Assembly: GCF_009769385.1 (NCBI RefSeq)
Contig: NZ_VKAB01000035.1
Location: 1-64,000 of the forward strand
Direction of reading: 5' to 3'
Source of the DNA: Saccharothrix deserti
Lineage (GTDB): Bacteria > Actinomycetota > Actinomycetes > Mycobacteriales > Pseudonocardiaceae
DNA length: 64,000 bases
The position numbers were made by a program, and so were the translations under genes. Shown here in pieces: positions 42,343 to 50,670 of the stretch (position 1 is its first letter; every line of letters starts with the position of its first letter). The notes beneath the pieces were generated by a model, which worked only from the letters and a program-made list of their open reading frames with translations, had not been told where the DNA came from and did not search any database.

Positions 42343-43024
42343 CGATCTGCTCGCCCTCGAAGTTGCGCACCTCGATCGCCGCGACGTCCTCGGGCGCGAT
42401 GAGCGCCGAGCCGTCGAGGTTGGTGCCGTCCTTCTCACCGGCCGACGAGACCAGCCAACTGCCCGCTTCCTGCCTGCTGCCGTCCTTGGCGACGACGAAC
42501 AGCTTGCACTTCTCGTTCTCCGCGATACCGGCGACGGACGCGTTCACCCGCACCCACCCGGCCGCCGGTTTGACCTGCACGGTCATCCGCGCACCGGTCT
42601 CCGGGTCGGTGGCCGAGCCGAGCATGGTCCCGGCGGGCGGCGCGGGCGGCGTCGACGTCTGCGCGAAGCCCACCTCCGGCGCGGTGCCCCGGCCGACCGC
42701 GAAACCACCGCCCAGCACGACCGCGGCCACGGCCGCCGCCACCAACCCCATGCCGACCTGACGACGACGCACCTGACCGGCGCGTTCGGACCGCACCTGC
42801 CGCAAAGTGCGCTGCAACAGCAGGTCACCGCCCTCGGGTGGGCCGTCGAGCAGCGCCTCGGGCGGAACGTCGCCCATGGCTTCTTCCATCGCCCGCAGCT
42901 CGGCCAACTCGGCGCTGCACCGCGCACAGGACGCCAAGTGGTCCTCCACGGCACGCACCTCCCGCGCGTCGAGCACGCCCAGCACGTAGGCGCCGAGCAG
43001 TTGTGGATCGTGGTTCGTGGTCAT
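42326..43024 (-). CDS. RskA-like zinc anti-sigma factor
   Basis: A 232-residue protein: N-terminal anti-sigma domain with the ZAS zinc motif H29-x3-C33-x2-C36, a transmembrane helix (about 92-112, VGMGLVAAAVAAVVLGGGFA) and an extracytoplasmic RskA C-terminal domain (about 140-232, VKPAAGWVRVNASVAGIAENEKC). The ATG overlaps the sigma-factor stop (ATGA). It should sequester the ECF sigma at the membrane until regulated proteolysis. It ends within an 18-bp duplication. Confidence 0.9.
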   Translation of the reverse strand: MTTNHDPQLLGAYVLGVLDAREVRAVEDHLASCARCSAELAELRAMEEAMGDVPPEALLDGPPEGGDLLLQRTLRQVRSERAGQVRRRQVGMGLVAAAVAAVVLGGGFAVGRGTAPEVGFAQTSTPPAPPAGTMLGSATDPETGARMTVQVKPAAGWVRVNASVAGIAENEKCKLFVVAKDGSRQEAGSWLVSSAGEKDGTNLDGSALIAPEDVAAIEVRNFEGEQIVTVPV

Positions 43025-43572
43025 CCGGCCACCCCCTTCAGCGCGACCTGTTGTCCGACGAACGTCTCTCTCAACGCCCGCAGCGCGTAGTGCGATCTCG
43101 ATTTCACCGTTCCCGGAGGCACGCCCAACGCCGCGGCCGCCTCGGTCACGCTCCGACCGTTGAAGTAGATCTCCATCAGCACGTCGCGGTGATCGGACGA
43201 CAACCGGTCCAGGGCTTCGAGCACCACCATCGAATCCACCACCGAATCGGCGTGGTCGCGTTCCACCGGCGGGGTCGTCGGTGTCTCGGCCACCTCCTGG
43301 GGCCGGGCCGCCTTCGCCCTGATCCGGTCCGTGACGATGTTGCGCGCCACCGTGAGCAGCCAGCCGCGGACCGAGCCCTTGCCGTTCACCAGGGCGTCCG
43401 GGTGCCGCCAAGCGCGCACGAGGGTTTCCTGGACGACGTCCTCGGCCGCCGCCCGATCACCGGTCAACCGCGTCGCATAGGCGAGCAGCGCCCGACCGTG
43501 CTCCTCGTAGAGGGATCGGATCAGTGCCTCATCGGCCGCGGCCTCCCGTTTCCGGGACCACAGAGCCGCCAT
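43021..43572 (-). CDS. ECF sigma factor (SigL/SigK-type)
   Basis: A 183-residue ECF sigma: region 2 (LLAYATRLTGDRAAAEDVVQETLVRAWRHP, GSVRGWLLTVARNIVTDRIRAKAARP) and region 4 (YFNGRSVTEAAAALGVPPGTVKSRSHYALRALR). The PQEVAE linker and RNIVTDRIRAKAARP resemble SigL. ATG 43572 has GAGGAG 8 bases upstream; a GTG at 43632 would add 20 residues without a good ribosome site. Cotranscribed with the zinc anti-sigma. Confidence 0.9.
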   Translation of the reverse strand: MAALWSRKREAAADEALIRSLYEEHGRALLAYATRLTGDRAAAEDVVQETLVRAWRHPDALVNGKGSVRGWLLTVARNIVTDRIRAKAARPQEVAETPTTPPVERDHADSVVDSMVVLEALDRLSSDHRDVLMEIYFNGRSVTEAAAALGVPPGTVKSRSHYALRALRETFVGQQVALKGVAG

Positions 43573-43651
43573 CCACCCACTCCTCTCGTCAACTCTCGCC
43601 ACGGACACGGACGCCGGACGCGTTCGGTTCACCGTTGGCGCGAGAAAGTTC

Positions 43652-44560
43652 CTAGGAGCAGGTCTGGCCGGTGTTCAGGCAGGTCGTGACGCGGTCCATC
43701 AGCGCGTCGGGCATGACGTTGACGAACATCCCGTGATCGGTGCGCGGGTCGCGCAGCTGCTCGGGGAAGCTGTCGATGGCGTACGGCCGCCCGGCGGGCA
43801 CGTCGTAGGCGACCCGGACGCGCAGCTTCGGCACCGGGAACGTCCCCTTCCGGCACACCCCGTTGGACTCGGGGAACTCGACGTGCGCCCGGTGGCTCGG
43901 GCTGTCGGTGTTGCGGCCGTCCCAGCAGCTGGGGAAGTCGAACGTGCGCAGCACCTTGCTGCCGGGCGCGCACTCGGGATAGCGGTCGGTGTGCCGGTCC
44001 TCGAACCCGGTGCAGCTCCACCGCGCCCGCCCGCGCCCGGTGTTCAGCGCCGCCGGGTCGCCGGTGATCATGCGCAGGAACCGCGGCATCGGCACGACCT
44101 CGCTGACCGTGCTGCCGGTGAACGTGATGCTCACGCTCGACGGCGGCAGCACCTCACCGGTGTTGCCGTGCACCCCGCCGCCGGGCTGGTGCGCGTCGTG
44201 CCCGGTCCGGTCGGTCAGCCGCAGCACGGGCCAGTAGTAGGTGGACGGGTCGCCCGCCGCGCACGTGGTCGCGGCGGCGGCCAGCGACTCCTCGGTGGAC
44301 AGGGCGTTCGTGCCCAGGTTGCCGACGTACTCGTGCGTGTGGTGCGCGCCGAACGGCTGACCTGGTGCGATGACCATGTTGTCCGCGTTGAGGTGGCGCG
44401 ATTCGTTGCGCCCGCAGTCGACGGTGAACGTGCCGGTGGACGCGTCCTGGGTGGTGACCACCGCCTCCACCGCCACCGGCACCTCGTCGATGGCCACCGT
44501 CCGGCTGTCCGCGCAGCCGGCGACCAACACGAGTAACAGCAACAGGGGCGCCCACCTCAC
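43652..44560 (-). CDS. DUF1996 domain lipoprotein
   Basis: A 302-residue secreted protein. GTG 44560 gives a short basic n-region, a Leu-rich core (WAPLLLLLVLVAG) and a lipobox with Cys at about 16 (VAGC). The DUF1996 region follows: GQPFGAHHTHEYVGN, YYWPVLRL, PMPRFLRMITGDPAA, FDFPSCWDGRNTDSPSHRAH, all typical. Six conserved Cys suggest disulfides. DUF1996 occurs in bacterial and fungal secreted proteins, often with polysaccharide-related contexts; role unknown. It may be part of the ECF regulon beside it (inference). Confidence 0.83.
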   Translation of the reverse strand: MRWAPLLLLLVLVAGCADSRTVAIDEVPVAVEAVVTTQDASTGTFTVDCGRNESRHLNADNMVIAPGQPFGAHHTHEYVGNLGTNALSTEESLAAAATTCAAGDPSTYYWPVLRLTDRTGHDAHQPGGGVHGNTGEVLPPSSVSITFTGSTVSEVVPMPRFLRMITGDPAALNTGRGRARWSCTGFEDRHTDRYPECAPGSKVLRTFDFPSCWDGRNTDSPSHRAHVEFPESNGVCRKGTFPVPKLRVRVAYDVPAGRPYAIDSFPEQLRDPRTDHGMFVNVMPDALMDRVTTCLNTGQTCS

Positions 44561-44664
44561 GCACGACAGCTTATTCGGACACCCCCGACCGGGCACCGGC
44601 CCGCCGCCCCGCTGAGACGGCCCACCGCGCGAACGCGCCGTCCGACTTGCCCCGAACGGGTGAT

Positions 44665-45258
44665 TCAGCGTGTCCGAGTGGCGGTGTCGTACGGGGTGGC
44701 GGTGACCAGGACGCGGCCTTCGACGGTCACCACGCTGATCGTGGCGAGTTCGTCCAGGTCGACCATGGCCGCGCCCGCGAGGGCGGTGCCACCCAGCCGT
44801 GAGTCACCCAGCCGTGAGTCACCCAGCCGTGAGTCACCCAGCCGTGAGTCACCCAGCCGTGAGTCACCCAGCTGTGAATCACCCAGCCGTGAGTCACCCG
44901 GCCGTGAGTCACCCGGCCGTGAGGCGACCCAACCGCCCGCCACGTAACGCCTGCCGCGCAGGTCCGTGACGACGAGCTGGCACTTCTCACCGGCGTCGAT
45001 CCCGTCCACGACCGCGCGCAGCCGCACCCAGCCGTCGGCGGGCGTGAGGGTGGCGGTCATCCGGACACCGGTCGCCGTGGTGGCGACCAGGACCCGTTCC
45101 CCGGACACGCTGTGCCGGCCGAGGTAGACACCACCGGCCAACACCGCGGCGGCGAGCGCGGTGCTCACCGCCGTGACGACGCCACCGCGGCGTTTCCGGT
45201 CGCGCGCCTTCTCGGTGCGGACCTGGCGCAGTGTGCGTTCGAGGATCGGATCGTGCAT
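44665..45258 (-). CDS. RskA-like membrane protein lacking the zinc domain, with pentapeptide repeats
   Basis: A 197-residue paralogue of the nearby anti-sigma factor. It starts MHDPILERTLRQVRTEKARDRK, which aligns with the juxtamembrane part LLLQRTLRQVRSERA of that protein. It has one transmembrane helix (about 27-50) and the RskA domain (LTPADGWVRLRAVVDGIDAGEKC). The N-terminal zinc/sigma-binding domain is missing and no sigma gene adjoins. Where the paralogue has a short loop (SSAGEKDGTNL), this protein carries about nine GDSRL-type repeats. AGAAGAG precedes ATG 45258. It could be a decayed duplicate or a decoy sensor. Confidence 0.72.
   Translation of the reverse strand: MHDPILERTLRQVRTEKARDRKRRGGVVTAVSTALAAAVLAGGVYLGRHSVSGERVLVATTATGVRMTATLTPADGWVRLRAVVDGIDAGEKCQLVVTDLRGRRYVAGGWVASRPGDSRPGDSRLGDSQLGDSRLGDSRLGDSRLGDSRLGDSRLGGTALAGAAMVDLDELATISVVTVEGRVLVTATPYDTATRTR
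44791..44925. repeat. 15-bp in-frame tandem repeat, nine copies
   Basis: ACCCAGCCGTGAGTC repeats nine times; copy 6 (ACCCAGCTGTGAATC) and copies 8-9 (ACCCGGCC...) carry substitutions. On the coding (minus) strand each unit encodes GDSRL or GDSRP/GDSQL, so copy-number change keeps the frame. Confidence 0.95.
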
Positions 45259-45484
45259 CTCTTCTCGTTCAGCTCGCGCTCGTCGTTCAGCTCGCGCTCG
45301 GACGGTTGCCGAGCGGCGAGGGGTTGCGGCGGCGGTCGTCGCTGGTGGTGCGGCGGGTGGACGGCATCGGCGGGTGCCCTTCTGCTGGCGACCGGACTGG
45401 TGGCTGGACTGGTGACTGGCACCCCTGACACGGACCCGTGGGACGTTCGGTTCAACGTGGTGGTGATGTTTGGGAAGTAGCCTC

Positions 45485-45501
45485 TCGTATATGATGTACG
45501 A
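45485..45501. promoter_or_regulatory. GntR operator overlapping the start codon
   Basis: TCGTA-tatgatg-TACGA: 5-bp perfect arms around 7 bases; the GntR ATG lies inside the spacer. Consistent with autorepression by blocking initiation. Confidence 0.62.
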
Positions 45502-46153
45502 AAGGCCCGCTCCGAAATCCAGGACCGACTTCGTCCGCGACACGATCCGGGACGAGATCCTCAGTGGACGGTTCCCGCCGGGGTATCCGCTGGTCGAGGC
45601 CGATCTGGCGGAGGGTTTCGGGGTGTCGAAGACGCCCGTGCGCGAGGCGTTGAAGCTGCTCGCCGGATCCGGCCTGGTCACGATCAGCAACTACAAGGGC
45701 GCGGTGGTGCGGGCGGTGGACGCCGAGCTGGTGCGCTCGGTGTACGACCTGCGGGCGTTGCTGGAGCCGGAGGCGCTGGCCCGGTCGGTGCGGCGCGAGG
45801 TGGACTTCTTCGTCGCGCGGGACGCGCTGAACGAGGCCGACACCGAGGACAGCGCGGTGCGGAGCGCGGCGAACCGCCGGTTCCACCGGGGTCTGTACTA
45901 CGAGTGCGGCAACCCGCTGTTGGTTGACGTGCTGGACGGGCTGGGCGACCGGGGCGCGTTGATCTCGGCGACGGGGTGGCGGCTGCGGGCGACGTGGGCG
46001 GCGGAGACGGCCGAGCACGTGGCGATCCTGGACGCGGCGGAGGCCCGTGACGCCGACCGTGCCGCCGAGTTGCTGCGCGGGCACATCACCTCGTTCGCCG
46101 CCGCGTTCAAGACGGCGCACCTGGTCGGGGAGGTCCGCTTCGACGGGCGCTGA
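45491..46153 (+). CDS. GntR family regulator (FCD domain)
   Basis: A 220-residue protein with the GntR winged helix (SRTDFVRDTIRDEILSGRFPPGYPLVEADLAEGFGVSKTPVREALKLL in pieces, residues about 10-65) and an all-helical FCD effector domain (about 85-205) with D/H residues that usually bind a metal and a carboxylate ligand. Two ATG codons (45491, 45494) are possible. The operator covers them. No obvious metabolic target is adjacent; it is divergent from the truncated RskA-like gene. Confidence 0.88.
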   Translation: MMYERPAPKSRTDFVRDTIRDEILSGRFPPGYPLVEADLAEGFGVSKTPVREALKLLAGSGLVTISNYKGAVVRAVDAELVRSVYDLRALLEPEALARSVRREVDFFVARDALNEADTEDSAVRSAANRRFHRGLYYECGNPLLVDVLDGLGDRGALISATGWRLRATWAAETAEHVAILDAAEARDADRAAELLRGHITSFAAAFKTAHLVGEVRFDGR

Positions 46154-46157
46154 ACGG

Positions 46158-46189
46158 CACGAGGCGGTCCTGGTGGGGACCACCTCGTG
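46158..46189. terminator. Hairpin terminator
   Basis: A 13-bp stem with one mismatch (CACGAGGCGGTCC against GGACCACCTCGTG) and a 6-base loop, 5 bases after the GntR stop. Confidence 0.68.
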
Positions 46190-46239
46190 CGCTCGGTTCG
46201 GCGGCGACCTCTCAGTTCAGCCCTTTCAGGTCAGCCCTC

Positions 46240-47352
46240 TCAGTTCAGTTGCACCCTCAGGATGCGGTTGGAGTTGTTCGGCGTGCTGTCGCCGTCGCCG
46301 TTGCTGGTGGTCAGCCACAGGGTGCCGTCCGGTGCGGGTTCGACCGTGCGCAGCCGGCCGTACGTGCCCTGGAAGTGCGTCTGCTGCGAGCCGACCGACG
46401 TGCCGCTGATCGTCAACTCGTAGAACCTGGTGGCGCGCAGCGCGGCGACGAACAGGGCGTTGCCGACGATGGCGATACCGCTGGGCGAGGCGCTGGCGGT
46501 GCTCCACGTCCGCTTCGGCGCGATGTAGCCGGAGCAGGTGCCGGACGTGCCCTCGCACGCGGGCCAGCCGTAGTTGCCGCCCTTCTCGGACAGGTTCAGC
46601 TCGTCCATCACGGTGTTGCCCAGTTCGGCCTGCCACAGCCTGCCCTGGCCGTCGAACGCCAGGCCCTGCACGTTGCGGTGGCCGTAGGTCCAGACGTACC
46701 GGGCGTTGCCGCCGTTGCCGTAGAACGGGTTGTCGGTCGGCGCGGAGCCGTCGGCGTTGAGCCGCAGCACCTTGCCGCCGAAGTTGTTCCGGTCCTGCGC
46801 CCAGTTCGCGTTCTGCGCGTCGCCGGTGCCCGCGTACAGCTTGCCGTCCGGGCCGAACCGCAGCCGGCCGCCGTTGTGGTAGCGGTTGCGGGGGATGCCG
46901 CTGAGCAGGACCTGGTGCGAACTCGGGACCAGGGCGTTGTTCTGCACCTTCATCCGCACGATCCGGTTGTCGTTCGCGGAGGTGTGGTAGATGTACAGGT
47001 AGTTGTCCGACGCGAAGTTCGGCGACACCTCAAGGCCCAGCAGGCCGCCTTCGCCTCCGGTGCCCGCGACGCCCGGCACCGTGCCCAGGTTGGTCTTCAC
47101 CCCGGACGGGGACAGCTTGACGATGTTGAACGCGTCGCGGCGGGCGTAGACACCCGAACCGTCGGGCAGGAAGTCAAGACCCCACGGCACGTCGGTGTCG
47201 GTGGCCAGTTGCGTCACCGCTCCGATCTGGTAGCCGGACGCGGGTTCTCCTCGGGACGACACAACAGGGGCCGCGCTCGCGGGCGCGGCCACCACGAGCG
47301 CGGTGGCGAGCGTGCCGAGCACGGTCGACAAGCGCCGGGTACGTGGTGCCAC
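46240..47352 (-). CDS. Secreted PQQ-dependent sugar dehydrogenase
   Basis: A 370-residue protein with a signal peptide (RTRRLSTVLG, hydrophobic core, ASA cleavage near residue 26) and a six-bladed propeller of the glucose/sorbosone dehydrogenase family: VPWGLDFLPDGS, GGEGGLLGLEVSPNF, NHNGG-type block (RYHNGGRLRFGPDGKLYAGTGD) and YGHRNVQGLAFD. It oxidises aldose sugars outside the cell using PQQ. GTG 47352 has GGAGG six bases upstream; an earlier GTG lies four codons before. Monocistronic. Confidence 0.9.
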   Translation of the reverse strand: MAPRTRRLSTVLGTLATALVVAAPASAAPVVSSRGEPASGYQIGAVTQLATDTDVPWGLDFLPDGSGVYARRDAFNIVKLSPSGVKTNLGTVPGVAGTGGEGGLLGLEVSPNFASDNYLYIYHTSANDNRIVRMKVQNNALVPSSHQVLLSGIPRNRYHNGGRLRFGPDGKLYAGTGDAQNANWAQDRNNFGGKVLRLNADGSAPTDNPFYGNGGNARYVWTYGHRNVQGLAFDGQGRLWQAELGNTVMDELNLSEKGGNYGWPACEGTSGTCSGYIAPKRTWSTASASPSGIAIVGNALFVAALRATRFYELTISGTSVGSQQTHFQGTYGRLRTVEPAPDGTLWLTTSNGDGDSTPNNSNRILRVQLN

Positions 47353-47692
47353 AGAAGCCTCCACAATCGTTGGCGACTCCCCCGAACGGAGGGGGAAGGG
47401 TGCGGCGGTGTGGGTGCGGCGGTGTGGCGGCGGAGGGTCCGACCCGCGGCGAAGGCAGGTCGACAGGACGATGTGATCCGCCCGCTTCGGGATCAGGGTC
47501 TGCGCTTGCGCAACTTGTCGACCCCCGAGCCGGTCACGTGCAGTCATCGTCCTGGTACGCAAACGGTAAGGGCTTTCCCCAGTAACGTCCAGTGGCGCTC
47601 TCAATTGGTTCGGCGTTCGGACACTCCCCGATCCGTTCGACGTTCGGACTCACCGGGTGTTGTGTGCGGACCGCCCGTCGGGAGGGGAGCGA
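47353..47692. other. 340-bp intergenic region
   Basis: Holds the divergent promoters of the PQQ dehydrogenase and the lipoprotein relic. Visible structure: TGCGGCGGTGTGG twice (47401 and 47415), and GTTCGGCGTTCGGACACTC (47608) repeated imperfectly at 47635. No ORF or clear operator. Confidence 0.45.
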
Positions 47693-48024
47693 ATGCGCTC
47701 GACGACGACGCGGTTCGGCTTGCCCGCCGTGCTCTTACCCGCGGTGCTGGTGGTGGCCGCCTGCGGTGCGCCGACCGGTGGTCCCGCCGCGCCGACGTAC
47801 AGCTCGGTGCCCGACAAGCCGTCCGCGCCGGTGGAGCTGAACGTGCTGGACGTGGCCGGGAACCTGCGGTCGACGCAGGGCATGATCGACGAGCTGCCGG
47901 CCCGGGTGAAGGCCAACCCCGGGAAGTTCCAGTACGCCGTGCCCGCGAACTCGGGCCCGGCCGCACGTTCCTGATGGGACTGCCCTACATCGTGGGCGAC
48001 AAGGACCCGAAGGACCCGGACTAG
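47693..48024 (+). pseudogene. Relic of an ABC-type solute-binding lipoprotein
   Basis: The open start (ATG behind GGGGAG) encodes a lipoprotein signal with VVAACGA lipobox and then LNVLDVAGNLRSTQGMIDEL, the typical N-terminus of a family-1 solute-binding protein. The text then jumps to PARVKANPGKFQYAVPANSG, a region normally far downstream, so an internal deletion is likely. After NSGP the frame shifts: one frame ends at 47974, while the high-GC3 frame continues GRTFLMGLPYIVGDKDPKDPD to a stop at 48024. The C-terminal half is missing. Confidence 0.68.
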
Positions 48025-48031
48025 CCCGCGG

Positions 48032-49486
48032 TTACGGCAGCAGCAGACCCCAGTGCAGTGCCCAGGGCACGAACACCACGCCACCGGCGACCAGGAGGCC
48101 GAGACGCACTCGGTGCACCCCGGAGAGGTCGGACCTGGCCCGCCACGACACCACGGCCGTGGCCACGGTGGCGGCCACGACGCCCAGCGCGAGGAACTGC
48201 AGCACCAGCCACGGCACCGGCCGGCCCAGCACCACCGGGCCGAGGTTCTTCGCGCCGCTGGACGCGAGGTAGCCGAGGTAACCGAGCAGCCCCGCCACGC
48301 TCAGCAGGCCGGTCGTCGCGAGCCAGCGCGCCGGACGTCGGACCGGTGGGACGCCGCGACGCCCGCGCAACCGCTGGGCCGGCGCGCTCAACCCGTATGC
48401 GGCGAACGCCGACAGCAGCACCACGAAGGCGGCGACCTGCACCCGGGGTGATCCCGGCTCGACCGGCGTGCTCTGCCGCTCCTGCTGCGACGGTGCGCCC
48501 GCACTCGCGGCCGGTGGTCCCGCGGCGAGCCCGTCGACCCAGGACGCGACCTGCTCCAGGTAGGCCGGGGAGATCTCGTCGGACTTCTGGTAGCCGTCCG
48601 GCGAACGGCGCATCGTGTGATCGGCGCCGGGGACGGCCCGCAGGGTGTAGTGGCTGTTGCCGGCCCGGTCGAACGCCTCCTGGAAGGTGCGCATGCTCTC
48701 GGCTCCCGGGATCACCCGGTCGAGATCGCCCCACAGCCCGAGCACCGGCCGGTTGATCCGTTCCAGCACCGGCGCCGGGTCGTAGCCGGACTCGGGGAAC
48801 AGGCCCGCGCCGACGAGGAGGCCGAGCGTGGTGCGCGAGACGGTGTCCACCAGGGAGCCGGACACCCCGGCGGCGGCGAGCCGGTTGGCGAGGTTCCACG
48901 ACTGCTGGCGCTCGGGCGACACGCCGGGCGCGCCGACGGTGACCACGAACGCCACGTCGGGGGACTTGGACGCGGCCAGCGGCGCGACCCAGCCGCCCTC
49001 GCTGACACCCCAGAGGCCGGTCCGGGCGGGGTCCACGCCCGCGTTGGCCCGAAGCGCCCGCAACCCGGCCAGCGCGTCGTCCGCCAGCAGTGTGAAATCG
49101 ACGTCGGACTTGGACTGCTTCGGGCGCTTGTCGTAGATCAGCGTCACGATGCCGGAACGCGCGAAGGACTCCGCCTCCTCCCGGTAGCCCTCCCTCGACA
49201 CGCGGCCGGAGCCGTGCACCATCACCATGCCGGGCCGCCGTGTGTCCGAGGTGTCGGCCGGGGCGATCACGGTGCCGTGCAGGGTCAGGTCACCGCTCGA
49301 GAAGGTGACGTCCTGCTCGGTCAAGCCGGTTGGTGCGGTGGTGGCGACGGTGGCGGTGGCGGGTGCGGCTTGGGCGAACGGCATCGGTGACAGCGCTGCG
49401 AGGCCGGTGGTCGCGGCTGTCGCGATTATCGCCACGAGCAGTCGTTCGAGGGCATGGCGAATCGACGAGTTGCGTTCGGGGAGCAC
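48032..49486 (-). CDS. Secreted/membrane alpha/beta hydrolase with C-terminal membrane helices
   Basis: A 484-residue protein. N-terminal signal/anchor (about 9-38), then an alpha/beta hydrolase domain with HGSG oxyanion loop, nucleophile Ser in GVSEGG (about residue 185), Asp in GDLDRVI and His in GADHTMR. A Ser/Gly/Pro linker leads to four transmembrane helices (about 355-484). The hydrolase part resembles acyl-CoA thioesterase/dienelactone-type family proteins. GTG 49486 has AAGGAGAG 7 bases upstream. Acts outside the membrane on an ester or peptide substrate (inference). Confidence 0.82.
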   Translation of the reverse strand: MLPERNSSIRHALERLLVAIIATAATTGLAALSPMPFAQAAPATATVATTAPTGLTEQDVTFSSGDLTLHGTVIAPADTSDTRRPGMVMVHGSGRVSREGYREEAESFARSGIVTLIYDKRPKQSKSDVDFTLLADDALAGLRALRANAGVDPARTGLWGVSEGGWVAPLAASKSPDVAFVVTVGAPGVSPERQQSWNLANRLAAAGVSGSLVDTVSRTTLGLLVGAGLFPESGYDPAPVLERINRPVLGLWGDLDRVIPGAESMRTFQEAFDRAGNSHYTLRAVPGADHTMRRSPDGYQKSDEISPAYLEQVASWVDGLAAGPPAASAGAPSQQERQSTPVEPGSPRVQVAAFVVLLSAFAAYGLSAPAQRLRGRRGVPPVRRPARWLATTGLLSVAGLLGYLGYLASSGAKNLGPVVLGRPVPWLVLQFLALGVVAATVATAVVSWRARSDLSGVHRVRLGLLVAGGVVFVPWALHWGLLLP

Positions 49487-49601
49487 AGGTGCTCTCCTTC
49501 CCGAGGAGGTTCGTGCGTACGAGGACACGCCGGTTTCGGCGTGGTGCTGCGACTTCCGTCTTCCTGGGCCGTCGAGTGCCAGCTCGGCGGCCCAGGGCTT
49601 T

Positions 49602-50186
49602 TCAGGTGCGGTCGTCCGGCTGTGGTGCGCCGGGGTCGGGGACCGGGAAGGCGAAGAAGCGGGCGGCGACGAGCCGGGCGTCCGCGGGTGCTTCCTCCAC
49701 CGGTCGTTGGTAGCGCTTGAGCAACGCCATGTACTCGTCGAAGAACTCGTGCAGTTCGGCGAGGGTCACGCGGATCGAGCCGCGGGAGTACGGCAGCGCG
49801 TCCGCCCACTCCCCCAGTTCCGCCCGTCGGGCCAGGAAACCGGCGAACAGTTCCTGATCGGCGGCCAGTTTGAGCTGGTTCAGCTGCTCGACGAGGGCCC
49901 GCATCTCCGGGTCCTCCGGTGCGCGGGGCGAGCGGAGGTCCTGCACCGGCGCCCGCCACCACCGTTCCCGACCGTGGGCCCGCTCGGGCACCTCCTCGAC
50001 GAAGGCGTGCTTGGCCAGCATCCGGAGGTGGTAGCTGGTGGCGCCACTGCTCTCCCCCAGTGCCTTGCCCAGGATGCTGGCCGTCGCCGGACCGTGCTGC
50101 GCCAGGTGCCGCAGGATCCGTTGGCGCAACGGGTGCGCGAGCGTCCGCAACTCGTCGACGTCAGAGATCTCCCGTGGTGCGACCAT
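49602..50186 (-). CDS. ArsR-like winged-helix regulator
   Basis: A 194-residue regulator with an HTH_20 domain (TLAHPLRQRILRHLAQHGPATASILGKALGESSGATSYHLRMLAKHAFV in pieces, residues about 14-62) and a helical C-terminal region. No metal motif. A perfect TTGCAAAG dyad lies 16 bases upstream of its start, so it is probably autoregulated and may control the membrane hydrolase gene just downstream on the same strand. Confidence 0.85.
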   Translation of the reverse strand: MVAPREISDVDELRTLAHPLRQRILRHLAQHGPATASILGKALGESSGATSYHLRMLAKHAFVEEVPERAHGRERWWRAPVQDLRSPRAPEDPEMRALVEQLNQLKLAADQELFAGFLARRAELGEWADALPYSRGSIRVTLAELHEFFDEYMALLKRYQRPVEEAPADARLVAARFFAFPVPDPGAPQPDDRT

Positions 50187-50201
50187 GATGCAAAGCTACC
50201 G

Positions 50202-50221
50202 TTGCAAAGACACCTTTGCAA
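50202..50221. promoter_or_regulatory. ArsR-like operator
   Basis: TTGCAAAG-acac-CTTTGCAA, perfect 8-bp arms. A third TGCAAAG half-site lies at 50189-50195, next to the regulator start codon. Confidence 0.8.
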
Positions 50222-50263
50222 CTCGGTCGAGATCATCCCGGGCGAGTGGCGTCGGTCATCGAG

Positions 50264-50504
50264 TCAGGTTTCGAGTTCGGCGTGAAGCCGCTCCCAGTCC
50301 TCGCGCCGGTCACGCCACGCGGCGCTCGCGAAGATGGCCGCCTTCGCCTCCGACCTGGAGATGCCGAGGACGCGCGACGCGACGTAGACGGACTCCATCG
50401 GCGACATCGCGGCGTTCCCGGAGTTCCTTGAACACCTGCTCACGCCCGAGATCGGCGCGCTCCCCCATGCCGGCCGCGAGCGCGTCCAACGCCGTCCGGT
50501 CCAC
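50264..50504 (-). pseudogene. Small frameshifted gene (about 79 residues if intact)
   Basis: GTG 50504 follows a strong GAGGAGGT and encodes VDRTALDALAAGMGERADLG then REQVFKELRER with high third-position GC. Around 50405 coding character moves to another frame: MSPMESVYVASRVLGISRSE, AKAAIFASAAWRDRREDWER, LHAELET and a TGA at 50264. The original frame continues to 50310 with poor codon bias. A one-base frameshift is the simplest reading; two overlapping small genes (the second starting at ATG 50407) is the alternative. The family is not recognised. Confidence 0.6.
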
Positions 50505-50670
50505 CGCCCGACCTCCTCGATCCGACTTGCCCATCGGATGCCGACACCGGCACCCGCACCACGACAGAGGCGACACCTGCCACCGCACGTGGTCCGGGTC
50601 CACGACCCTGGATCCGATCACACGAGGACCCGGTTGGCAGCACGCGCCGCCGCTCGCTTGAGCTTCAGCT

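Noticed and set aside
44791-44925. Regular 15-bp repeats as a possible CRISPR array
   Set aside because: Units are contiguous with no spacers and are translated in frame within a membrane protein; no cas genes nearby.
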